Shown here: positions 23,688 to 32,893 of the stretch, in pieces | Layout of the letters: each line of letters opens with the position of its first letter | Position numbering within the stretch: the stretch's first letter is position 1 | Source: Rutstroemia sp. NJR-2017a BVV2 | Taxonomy: Eukaryota; Ascomycota; Leotiomycetes; Helotiales; Rutstroemiaceae | DNA: 64,000 nucleotides | Assembly (NCBI GenBank): GCA_002946415.1 | Contig: NJPS01000033.1 | Location: 248,001-312,000 of the forward strand | Reading direction: 5' to 3' | Notes under the pieces: generated by a model | The model's input: only the letters and a program-made list of their open reading frames with translations | Told to the model about the DNA's origin: nothing | Database searches by the model: none | Program-made: the position numbers and the translations under genes

Positions 23688-25351
23688 TCACTCAAACCCC
23701 ACCCCATGATCCACCACCTGCCCCTCCACTCCCCTCTCCACCACCCCCTCCCCCGCCACCTCCATCTCAAACTCCACATCCGGCTGCATCTCCCTATACA
23801 ACGCATGTTTCTCACTCGCCCACCTAAAATTAAACGCCGCCTCCTGCTCCCCAATCACCTTCTTCTGCAGCCCATTCGCCGCCGCCGCCTCAGCCTTCAA
23901 CTGGATCTCGCATCCGCGATCCAACAGCCCGAATAGAAAACCCGCTTCGTCGACTGTGCTCCCCACGGTGAGGAGCCCGTGGTTTTGTAGAATCACGCCT
24001 TTGTTCGTAGGACCGAGGGCCTGCGCGATAGCGACGCCTTCGCTGGAGGAGAATACAATGCCGTTGTGCGAGGTGTAGACTGAGTGGGCGTGGTGGAAGT
24101 TGCAGATGTCTTGGGTGAGCATTTGGAGGGGGAGACCGAAGACGGACCAGGCGCGGCCGGAGATGGTGTGCGCGTGGCAGATGGCGTGGACTAGGGGGTG
24201 TGAGTGGGTGGATGGGTAGGAAGGTGGGGGGTTGATTCTTGATTCGGGAGTGAAGGGAAAGTGGGAGTGTGAAGATAGGGGGAGGTGAAATGGAGGAGAA
24301 TCCGGAGGGGGGAAAGATGGAAGATAGCATGCTGCTTGCAGACATGTATCAAACGAGGTACGACCAAGGATCATGTAGTTCTACTCAAGTGAACACAGCG
24401 AAAAAGCTCAACTTACCATCCTCCCTCGCCTTATGAATCGCTGAATGTATCTGAAAGCCCGCCGCATTCGCCGGTCTCGACTGCGCAACAATTAGCCACT
24501 CAAACCAGCCTACTCCTATCCACTGAAGCACACGAAAAGAAACCACAAACCCTATTTCCCCCCACAATCTTCCCCGTCTCCACATCCAAACAAATCAAAT
24601 CCCCCGCAGTCATCAGACCGAAATGCCGCCCGAGAGGATTCATCCAGATGTAAGACGGGAACTCCGGGTCGCGCACGGAGATGTGCCCGCTCATGCCTTC
24701 GGTGAAGCCGCGGCGGGCGAAGTCGCGGAAGACGGCGGCGGTGTGGATAAGAATGTGTTGGCGGTGGAGGGTGTGCGAGGGGAAGGTGGGGATTCCTGGA
24801 GGGGGGTTAGTTTGGATGGGTTGGATGGGGGAGGATGGGGAAGAGGAGGGAATTGATGGATAGTGGTGGAGGAGGAGGAAAGGAGCAAGAAAACGAGTGG
24901 AAAGAAAAGGAAGGACTGAAGCAAGAAAGTAGATGAAGAGGATGAGAGTGAGCAGGACATGAGCAAGTATGCTCATACTCGTGATCGCCGAGTGGATACA
25001 AAGCATACATGGATTTCCATATATCAAACTCTGATTGCAAGATCCATCCGAGTAAACCAAAAGCTCCATCCCTCTATTCTTCAATTGCTTTTCAAAGATA
25101 TGATTCCCGCACAGCACAGACTACCTATACTATCCAGCCCCTCCACTTATGAATATCCATCAACATGTAATCAAGCACTTAACTCAAATATGTTCCAGAG
25201 ACAGAGTGAAGAGAGTGAGTAAATATATACCTAGCATAACCATTCCACCATGACTGATAGCCTCCAGGGGCGTCTTTTCCTTTGCATTAGAAGCGGACGT
25301 GGAAGTTTGCTCGTCTTTGTACTGCTCTGCTGGAGTTGCTGATGGTGCCAT
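23688..25351 (-). CDS. Class II aldolase/adducin domain protein
   Basis: A cytosolic zinc-dependent aldolase-fold protein; fungal members have no settled substrate. Exons 25351-25231, 24795-24551, 24480-24417 and 24190-23688 give 310 residues. Family hallmarks in order are [58 protein letters not shown], the metal-binding VHAICHAH (two His), then [15 protein letters not shown] with the third His. The second donor is GTTTGT, which is weak but forced by phase and by the SRPANAAG motif that follows. Intron 1 is 435 bp, unusually long for this window and strongly pyrimidine-biased on the coding strand. The C-terminal 25 residues are Glu/Val/Gly-rich. Convergent with the REX3-like gene. Confidence 0.92.
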
Positions 25352-25432
25352 GATTTGGGTTGGTATTCTTCGTAGTGGGTGAGTGAGTGATATGTCGGAA
25401 TGGATGGATGATCTTGTGCAATTACTGCTGGC

Positions 25433-25439
25433 TTTATAG
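25433..25439 (-). promoter_or_regulatory. TATA box of the aldolase gene
   Basis: TATAAAG on the minus strand, 82 bases upstream of the ATG at 25351. Confidence 0.4.
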
Positions 25440-26089
25440 ATTAGATTACCGCTGAGGTTACTATCGAGAAATGATATGTACGACGATAAGTGGGATTGCT
25501 TGCCAACGAACGTGAGGAGCGGGGTTCTGCAAGGTACGTGGGGTAGTTTGGGAGAGCTCCTTCCTCACCTTGCTCTTTCCTCACTTCTCCTCTCAATAGC
25601 GTTAGATATACCTATCCTGAAAGTATTATAAAACTTTGATTTAATTATATAAATATCTTTCTATTGTTTCTATTAATTCCAAAAGCCTAACACAACAATA
25701 CAACACAACTGAAGCCAAACTTAACTTTCTAACAACACACATACATACACACGTACTTTTTCCCCCTCTCCTTCCCAACCGATCGCCCCAACAAAGATAC
25801 AAGACTTGAAGGCGAAGAAAAAAAGAAAGAAATTTGCTTTTTTCCGCGCTTGACTGGAAACGAGTGTATATTTCCCTTTCAGGAGCCGAAGTTCGTTACT
25901 CATCTCACGTAATGCCATTCCATTCACCAGATGACCTCCACGCCAGACGCCAACTCTCAACCCGAACTCCTCTCCAGAAGATTGTCCTTCCTTCCCTTTC
26001 CCTTTCCCTTGACCTTCGAAGATTAGTATCTGACTCCGCCGTATTAATTACTTCCTCCTCTTCCTCACCCTCTAATCACATCACTCTGC
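25440..26089. other. Intergenic region, aldolase upstream/GPI mucin 3' flank
   Basis: Around 25600-25690 it is AT-rich, and then pyrimidine-rich on the plus strand. No supported gene. Confidence 0.45.
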
Positions 26090-29000
26090 TTACAAAGCGA
26101 CAACAACCAACCCCATAACGGCCGCCAATGCAGCAACGCTAACGCTGGCCTTGGTAGCAGCACCCTGGAGCGGCCCGTTAGAAGCTGTGCCACCGACGTT
26201 GCCTGCGGTGCTGGCAGGGTTATTGCCGTTGGTGTTTGAGCCCGCGGTATTGCTGCCCGAGGCAGGAGATGCTGCCCCTTCGTTATTGGAGCCAGCTGGA
26301 TTGGATGATGAGCCAGCAGCTCCAGAGGGAGAGGCGCTGCTGCCGGCGACGCCAGATGCTGCACCTGCACCTGATGAGGGCGAAGCTGATCCAGCGTTGG
26401 AGCCGGAGGCTGGGTTGGAGGCTCCTGCTGATGGGGAGGCAGATCCCGAGGCGGAGCCAGCGGATGGAGAGCCGGCGTTTGATCCGGAGGCGGCTGGGTT
26501 TGATCCGGAGCCAACTGGGTTAGAACCAGCTCCCGATGAGGAAGAGGCAACACCCGCTGGGTTGCCGGCGTTGGAGCCGGAGCCGGAGCCGATTGGGTTG
26601 GAACCAGCTCCTGATGATGGCGAGGCAACGCCGGCTGGGTTACCACTAGCTCCGTTTGAACCCTGGGCACCTTGAGCACCTTGAGCACCTTGAGCACCTT
26701 GAGCACCTTGAGCACCTTGAGCACCTTGGGCACCGTTTGATCCAGAGCCAACTGGGTTGGAACCAGCTCCTGCGGATGGAGAGGCAACACCTGCTGGATT
26801 ACCGGCGTTGGAGCTGGATCCGACTGGGTTGCCAGCATTAGCACCTGGAGCACCGTTAACACCTGGAGCACCGTTAACACCTGGAGCACCATTAGCACCT
26901 GGAGCACCATTTGCTCCAGCTTCACCAGCAGGGTTATTTCCTCCATTATTCGCACCATTACCTCCAGCTGGAACCGGGACGGGAGAAACAGTTGCAAAAA
27001 CGCCAGCAGCAGTTCCAACACTTGTTCGGCCCGAGTTAACCAAAGCCGACGAATCCGACGCGAAACCGCTAACCGCAGTGCCAACAACAGTTTGGTCAGC
27101 GCCGGCAGGACCAGTTGGAGCGGTGCCGTTACCGTAGTAAGTAGCGCTAGCAGTAACTGTCTTGGTATACTTGGTGCACTGGCCGTTGGGGCAAACGTAG
27201 TAAGTGGTGAGCTGAGGAGCTTGAGGGATGTTGTATGAGGATGGGGCGGGGGATACGACTACGCCTGGGACGCTGCTGCTGGCTACACGGGTGCTGGTTC
27301 GGAATCGCGTGGCGGTGGAGCCTTGGTTGATAATGGTGGAGCCTGAGCCTTGGGCACCGGTGGAGAGTTGGATGGAGGTAGAGCCTTGGTTTCCGGTAGA
27401 GGCTTTGTTGGTGGAAGAACCTTGGTTTGCGGTAGAAACCGTGTTAGCGGAAGAGACCTTGCCAGTTGTAGGGACTCCGCCGACGGTAGAGACCCGGCTC
27501 ATGGTAAAGACACTGCTGATGGTAGTGTATCGGGTGCGGGTAGAGACTCGACCAGTGCCGCCAATAACTGTGACGTTTGAGGTTGGTCCGACGATGCCTG
27601 TTGATGTGCGGACGGAGCTGAATCCAGTACCAATTGGAACACGGGTGCTGTTTCCAGAAATAGTCTGAGTAACAATGACCGGGATCATGGACGCAGTTTG
27701 TCCGATGACATTGGTGATGATGCATCCTCCTGGTGGGCAAGTGGTGATGGTGACCCATCCCTTGGAGGTGACGGTGACGTTCTGGCCATTGATGAAGCTG
27801 GTGACTGGTGAAGGGCAATAGGTCTTGTAAGCAGTCACTGTTTGAACGACGACTGAGGTGATGTTATTGATCTCAGTGGTGGTGGCTGTAGACTTGGCTC
27901 CGGAAACAGTGCTGACATGGACTTTGGTGATAGTCGCTGTGTTTCCTGTGGCAAATGGAGCAGTGCCGTGGGGAAATTGGCTGGAAGAAGCCGTGTTTGT
28001 GAACTCAGATGCAGTGCTGTTGTGGACTTGGGCAGTGGACGCTCCATTTGTTGGCGAAGAGACAGTGCTGTCAGTCATTGTGCTTGAAACCGCGGGAGCA
28101 GTGCTGTTTTGGCCTTGATGGATAGACGCCGTGTTCATAGACGAGGAGACAGTGCTCTCACTTGCTGTGTTTGTGACCTCAGAAGCGGTGCTGCTTTGGA
28201 CTTGCGAGCTTGCTGTGTTCATGGGTGTAGAAACAGTACCATTGTTGGAAGAAACGACAGTCGCTGAGCTCATGAGCGAAGAAACAGTGCTTTCACTTGC
28301 TGTGTTTGTAACCTCAGAAGCAGTGCTGCTTTGAACTTGGGAGGTAGTGGCCGTATCTGTGGACGAAGAAACAGTACCATTATTTGAAGAAACAATAGTT
28401 GCTGTGTTCATAGGTGTAGAAACGGTGCTGTTCTGAACTGGAGTGATAGTCGCGCTGTTTGTGACCTCAGAAGCAGTGCTGCTTTGAACTTGAGAGGTAG
28501 TGGCCGTATCCGTAGACGAAGAAATGGTGCTGTTCTGACCCGAAGTGACACTTGCAGTGCTCGAGATCTCGGAAGCAGTGCTGCTTTGAACCTGGGAAGT
28601 AGTCGCCGTGTCCGTGGACGAAGAAACAGCCTGGGTGCTGTTCTGGACTGGAGTGAAAGTTGCTGAATTCAAGGTTGTAGAAACAACGCTGCCAGTGGAA
28701 GAAGCAGTGTCTGTAGCTGTGGACATAGTGCTATTGCTAAATTGGCTAGAGGCAGCAGTAGACGTGAGGCTGTTGCTGGAAGTCTGGATAGAAGAAGACT
28801 CTGTGGCTGTAGACGAAGCCTCTGTAGCTGTGGACATAGTGCTATTGTTAAATTGGCTAGAAGCAGCAGTAGATGTGAGGCTGTTGCTGGAAGTCTGGAT
28901 AGAAGAAGACTCTGTGGCTGTAGACGAAGCCTCGGTAGATGTAGACAGAGTACCGTTGTTGGATTGGTTAGGGGTAGCTGTAGAAGAAACCTCTGTAGCG

Positions 29001-29458
29001 GTAGAAGAAGCCTGGCTAGCAGTATAAGAAACCTCAGTAGTAGAAGAAACCTCCGTAGCCGAAGAAGAAGCCTCTGTAGCCGAAGAAGAAACCTCAGTAG
29101 CAGTCGACATAGTGCTGTTGGCCGACATAGAGCTCAAAATGGAGGTCAAACTCGTCGACTCTACAGACGAAGAAGTCTGAACGGCAGAAGATGTCTCCAC
29201 GGATGATGAAGAAGTCTCCACAACCGAAGATGTCTCCGCCGATGAAGACATAGGAGTTGAGGCAGGCTGGGTGGTGTTCCAGTACGACTTAATCGAGGTA
29301 GAGAACGAGCCAGCAGGCTTAATCTGCGAAGGAGTAGTCATCGTCCATCCCTCCGACGAGCTCTCCTCCCATCCGGAGCCTCCCTCGGGGATACCACCCG
29401 CGATGGAGACCCCAACAAAGGCCAGGATGGCCGAGACTTTCGTTACCGAAAGCTGCAT
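26090..29458 (-). CDS. GPI-anchored Ser/Thr-rich cell-wall mucin with collagen-like tracts
   Basis: A surface glycoprotein of the fungal wall, intronless, 1122 residues. It has an N-terminal signal peptide (MQLSVTKVSAILAFVGVSIA) and a C-terminal GPI signal: small residues, then the hydrophobic tail SVAALAAVMGLVVVAL. Residues about 30-560 are almost only Ser, Thr, Ala, Asn, Val and Gln in degenerate repeats with dense O- and N-glycosylation potential. A duplicated 37-residue unit sits at 28932-28711. Two small cysteine segments (TAYKTYCPSPVTSF...TTCPPGGC and TTYYVCPNGQC) resemble motifs common in fungal wall proteins. Residues about 840-940 hold Gly-x-y runs: GAPGANGAPGVNG followed by seven or eight GAQ-type triplets. 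The rest is Gly/Ser/Asn/Pro-rich. Adhesin or structural roles are inferences; no ligand-binding domain is visible. Confidence 0.92.
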   Translation of the reverse strand: MQLSVTKVSAILAFVGVSIAGGIPEGGSGWEESSSEGWTMTTPSQIKPAGSFSTSIKSYWNTTQPASTPMSSSAETSSVVETSSSSVETSSAVQTSSSVESTSLTSILSSMSANSTMSTATEVSSSATEASSSATEVSSTTEVSYTASQASSTATEVSSTATPNQSNNGTLSTSTEASSTATESSSIQTSSNSLTSTAASSQFNNSTMSTATEASSTATESSSIQTSSNSLTSTAASSQFSNSTMSTATDTASSTGSVVSTTLNSATFTPVQNSTQAVSSSTDTATTSQVQSSTASEISSTASVTSGQNSTISSSTDTATTSQVQSSTASEVTNSATITPVQNSTVSTPMNTATIVSSNNGTVSSSTDTATTSQVQSSTASEVTNTASESTVSSLMSSATVVSSNNGTVSTPMNTASSQVQSSTASEVTNTASESTVSSSMNTASIHQGQNSTAPAVSSTMTDSTVSSPTNGASTAQVHNSTASEFTNTASSSQFPHGTAPFATGNTATITKVHVSTVSGAKSTATTTEINNITSVVVQTVTAYKTYCPSPVTSFINGQNVTVTSKGWVTITTCPPGGCIITNVIGQTASMIPVIVTQTISGNSTRVPIGTGFSSVRTSTGIVGPTSNVTVIGGTGRVSTRTRYTTISSVFTMSRVSTVGGVPTTGKVSSANTVSTANQGSSTNKASTGNQGSTSIQLSTGAQGSGSTIINQGSTATRFRTSTRVASSSVPGVVVSPAPSSYNIPQAPQLTTYYVCPNGQCTKYTKTVTASATYYGNGTAPTGPAGADQTVVGTAVSGFASDSSALVNSGRTSVGTAAGVFATVSPVPVPAGGNGANNGGNNPAGEAGANGAPGANGAPGVNGAPGVNGAPGANAGNPVGSSSNAGNPAGVASPSAGAGSNPVGSGSNGAQGAQGAQGAQGAQGAQGAQGAQGSNGASGNPAGVASPSSGAGSNPIGSGSGSNAGNPAGVASSSSGAGSNPVGSGSNPAASGSNAGSPSAGSASGSASPSAGASNPASGSNAGSASPSSGAGAASGVAGSSASPSGAAGSSSNPAGSNNEGAASPASGSNTAGSNTNGNNPASTAGNVGGTASNGPLQGAATKASVSVAALAAVMGLVVVAL
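26663..26734 (-). repeat. 9-bp coding minisatellite encoding Gly-Ala-Gln
   Basis: Eight contiguous 9-mers (TTGAGCACC on the plus strand, the outer two with GGG), coding GAQ repeats inside the collagen-like tract. Near-identical copies point to recent slippage. Confidence 0.93.
28711..28932 (-). repeat. 111-bp tandem duplication in the mucin
   Basis: Two 111-bp units, the first beginning near 28711 and the second near 28822. They are almost identical in sequence and encode the segment that includes SSSIQTSSNSLTSTAASSQF. Only a few substitutions separate them, so the duplication is recent or is being homogenised. Confidence 0.85.
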
Positions 29459-29629
29459 TATGAATATATTACACCAATCAAGAAGAGGTGTGGGAGTTGA
29501 AAGGGGGACTGAAAAAGTTCAAGTCCAAGTGGTGAGGAATTGTTTTTGGGAAAAACGAATGACAATGCACAGCAGCAAGAATGAGAATGAATAAGAGGAA
29601 ATGCGAAAATAAATGAATGGAACGATTAA

Positions 29630-29636
29630 TTATATA
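29630..29636 (-). promoter_or_regulatory. Possible TATA box of the mucin gene
   Basis: TATATAA on the minus strand, about 172 bases upstream of the ATG at 29458. That distance fits a long leader; weak evidence. Confidence 0.3.
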
Positions 29637-30200
29637 GTACTCATAATGATCTGGATGACATAGACATCCGCGATGACCTTTCTATGGTAGAGCTTCAGTT
29701 GGGCGAAACACATGTTGTAGAAGAACGGTTCGGCCGATCCGATCACGGATATAGACTTTATATCGGAGCAATATTCGGCGGGACAAGCAGTGTGGACCGC
29801 AAATGGTACATCGTAGTCCTCTCTGATAAACTCCAGAACTCTATACTCGGTGCTGAACCACCCTCTAGTGACTAGTGAGCCCCAACGAAAAAACAATATA
29901 CCCATACAATGTGAAAACCTGGCTCCTTCATATGATGCGACCTCAAGTTCCAATGAAAGACGATGGCCCTACCATGAGCACAGTTTTGTAACATTTTTAT
30001 GAGTTCAACAACGGAAACGAAACAGACACTTCTGGAAAATAGCCAAGACTTGTAATGTAACTCCATCCATATTTCTAGATACAGCTCTCGGGGAATCTCT
30101 TTGGTCGATCTGTGTATTCTCATGATCATTTGAAAAAGAAAAGTTTAAAGCGTCGAGATATCGTACAAAACGCCATGCAATGATGAATGCTACAACCTTG
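29637..30200. other. Tandem intergenic region, mucin upstream/ORMDL 3' flank
   Basis: No supported gene; short antisense frames only. Confidence 0.45.
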
Positions 30201-30940
30201 TTATCTGTCTTCTGGTGCGCCAGAGAATAGGCCAACCCTAGTTCGATGGCTCTAGAGGGATGATATCAGCATTGGACTATTGAAGTATATAACAGATCTC
30301 AGATCCTGAATTCTCAACTTACATAAGGTAATTTTGGTATCACAACTCCAAGGACAGCCAGAAAATTGATGGTGAAGTAAGTGAGGTCGTAGTGCGTGTA
30401 GTGTGTACTTAAAAGGAATAAAACGATCGGAACACTCAAGAGAAATTTCTTTGCAGGCGTGTATTGAGCTCCATTGTCGATTTGCTCCCACATGTTCAAA
30501 TTATCGTAAGCCCCTGCGTTGAATTCGAATGGCACTCCGCGAACCCAGTGGAACATGAGAAAAGAACCAAACATGTATGAAATATTCGTTAGGGTCCAGG
30601 ACGTTTCTTGAGAGACACCGGGAATGATGTCAAATAAGATCTTCAGGCAAGCAATCAGAACAAAATGTATCGTCCAGGCACCTATACGAGATGGAGTTGT
30701 CAGCATATCCAAAAACCAATATACTCAGTCCATCCCCATGGCCGCTGTATATCCGCAGAGTTGTATTCCCATCCATCCTCTCCGTGTCCAGAATAAGAGT
30801 CTCTAACCTTTTGCGTTCACCCAATTGGCGTTCAAGTTGGGCAGCGCTGCCTGGTCGCTCATATGCTCTATCGTCTCCGGGGGCTCCTGATACAATAAAC
30901 TACTCGACCGCCGCCTTCTCCCAACCTTTTGATCGTTCAT
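30201..30940 (-). CDS. ORM1: ORMDL family sphingolipid regulator
   Basis: An ER membrane protein that restrains serine palmitoyltransferase in proportion to sphingolipid supply. Exons 30940-30808, 30681-30323 and 30251-30201 give 180 residues. The N-terminus RRRRSSSLLYQEPP has the Ser cluster that is phosphorylated in yeast Orm proteins. Next come the hallmark LPNLNANWVNAKGAWTIHF, which spans the first splice, then TM segments KILFDIIPG, LTNISYMFGSFLMFHWVRG and FTINFLAVLGVVIPKLP. The acidic/aromatic stretch AYDNLNMWEQIDNGAQYTP is diagnostic. The last 17-codon exon supplies SHRTRVGLFSGAPEDR; without it the frame would stop two residues into the intron. The gene symbol is by family; fungi usually have one or two copies. 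Confidence 0.95.
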
Positions 30941-32893
30941 CGTTTGATACGGGCCACTCGGACGGGGTGGATTTGAACTCGCGTCGTAGGAGACAGTGCG
31001 AGGAAGTAGAAGTGGGGAAGACAGTTTGGCGGTTGTTGAGGAAGAAATGTTGAAGAGTGAGTAGTAAGGCCCGGGGGTGGGAGCGTTTTCTTATGTGTCG
31101 AATGAAGGCACGGATGGATGCGCAGCGAGGAGATACAAAGGGACTGAAGCTCCTACCTGTGTACACGAAGTCAGCGATGAGCTCATTGGACGTTTTACAG
31201 CATGAATCAGGTAAGCAGCACGACAAGGGGATTGCAGATGCAGATACAGACAGATACAAATCCAGACACAGATAGATACACTGCAACACTGACACTGCGG
31301 GATCCAAGATGTCCAAGCTGGTGGAATTGAAGAATAGGTGAGGCTTACTTCTTTTTTTCTTTTTGGGGGCAAATATGCGAGGGATTGCAGATGGATAGAG
31401 ACAAACGAGGGACTGAAATGTAGGTAGGTAGCAGGTAGTAGGTAATAGATAAAGGGTCAAGGGTAAAAGGGAAAAGAATACAAAGAATGAATTTAATGGA
31501 TTTAATGAATTTGGTCAACGGTGTTGTGGTGATCTGAGGGTTATTTCCCCTTGTGATGCGGAGAAGAGGAGGAGAGTAGAAGAATCGTTGGGTTAAGTTA
31601 TGGCAAGAAAGGAGAAGGTGTACTGTTATGCCGGTATGGATACGCGTGAAGGGTGAAGGGTGAAGGGTGAAGGGTGAATGGCTCAAAGTGAGAAAGGGGA
31701 CAGTGGGCAGAAGGATACAGATACAGAGACAGTACGGAGAAGGGGAAATGAAGAGAAAAGAAACGATAATTGATAGTTGTCAAGTCCGTAAGTCCCAGAT
31801 ACATATGCAGATACCGAAGCTGATACATATACTTTACAATGCCGCTCACGATGTGTTCTGTACGCTGGGCTCGTGGTCACTAGCTACTCGTATCTCGGGG
31901 TTAAATGATTACACTTTCCACCTTTCCACATGGAAGGGTCGAGGGTGGATATCTCCTTACACACAAAGCCCTTTTCTGGGGGACAAGCAATTATTGGAAG
32001 GAAGAGGAAAATAGCCAAAGTGGAGAAACCAAGGCGTCCAGATGGCTGTGTCCTATTTAACAAGGCTCCAAGCACGCACTTTTGCTGGTATTACCAGTGG
32101 ACCACGGATTGCAATAAGGCACCAACACTGCAAACTGCATCCGTTCTCAACTTCTCGCCAGTTCTCGCCAGTTTATAGTCGTGTTTTGACCTTCTACTCA
32201 GTATGCTTCCACGTCTTCTAAAACCCCGGAAGCCTTCCCGTGCTAAAAGTGCAAGGCTCGCCGGCGCAGAAACAACACGCCGACAAGAGCACCTCAAACA
32301 TAGTGGGACCATGGAAACATTGTAATAATTTGTATTATTTATATTATTTATATCAACACTTTGATAATAGTATCAGCTACAGTCTTTGTCCCAAATCGGC
32401 CTGTTCTTTCTTCCTTGGAGAGCAAGGCTGCATCGATTATGGCTAGCCTCGCCGAGATTCCCTCTCTCGTCCAATCATATTCGTCACTTTGAGAGGCAAT
32501 AATTCTCAAAAATTAAAATAATTAACTATTTTGTCTTTGATTCTGGAGCCAGACTTGCTTGATATTTCTCAAAACTTCACACAGCATCCAAAGATAGAAC
32601 CAATCCACAAGTACGCGCACGCGCATGCGCATACATACAACGGTTCTACGAAGTATGGAGTTTTTGCGACGATAAGGTGCCATTGCATGAGAACGAGCCG
32701 AAGCTTGAGATCCTCTTGTTTCTTGCATCTATTTGGATGTTTACAACATCATACACAGTCCTGCAAATTTCACTAATACCTCTAGGAATCTAATAGCATC
32801 GCCTCACCTTCAATCCATCTGCGCATGACCGAACCTTCGAATACTGCTTCCCCTTCCTTCCGAAGATTCGCGCCGGGGGAATAATAAGTCTCC
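30941..32893. other. Shared upstream region, ORMDL/Air-like gene
   Basis: Nearly 2 kb between divergent genes. It contains the GGGTGAA repeat listed separately and an AT-rich patch at about 32323-32360 (TATTATTTATATTATTTATA). Several frames up to 186 codons occur on the minus strand around 30900-31850, but they have low-complexity, UTR-like composition and no domain. Confidence 0.45.
31646..31678 (+). repeat. (GTGAAGG)n heptanucleotide repeat
   Basis: Between four and five perfect copies of a 7-mer (GTGAAGG/GGGTGAA) upstream of ORMDL, with no coding role seen. Confidence 0.85.

Noticed and set aside
23528..23936. Proline/histidine-rich plus-strand frames near 23.6 kb
   Set aside because: They are antisense to the last aldolase exon and the short convergent spacer.
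26065..27087. 340-codon minus-strand frame overlapping the mucin, and long plus-strand frames opposite it
   Set aside because: These are shadows of the repetitive Gly/Ala/Pro coding sequence; repeats lack stops in several frames. The signal peptide and GPI signal identify the true frame.
30961..30985. tRNA B-box-like sequence on the minus strand (GAGTTCAAATCC)
   Set aside because: No matching T-stem, A box or acceptor stem could be formed around it; it lies in the ORMDL leader.
30900..31850. Minus-strand frames up to 186 codons upstream of ORMDL
   Set aside because: They overlap the ORMDL start out of frame and have simple-repeat, leader-like composition.
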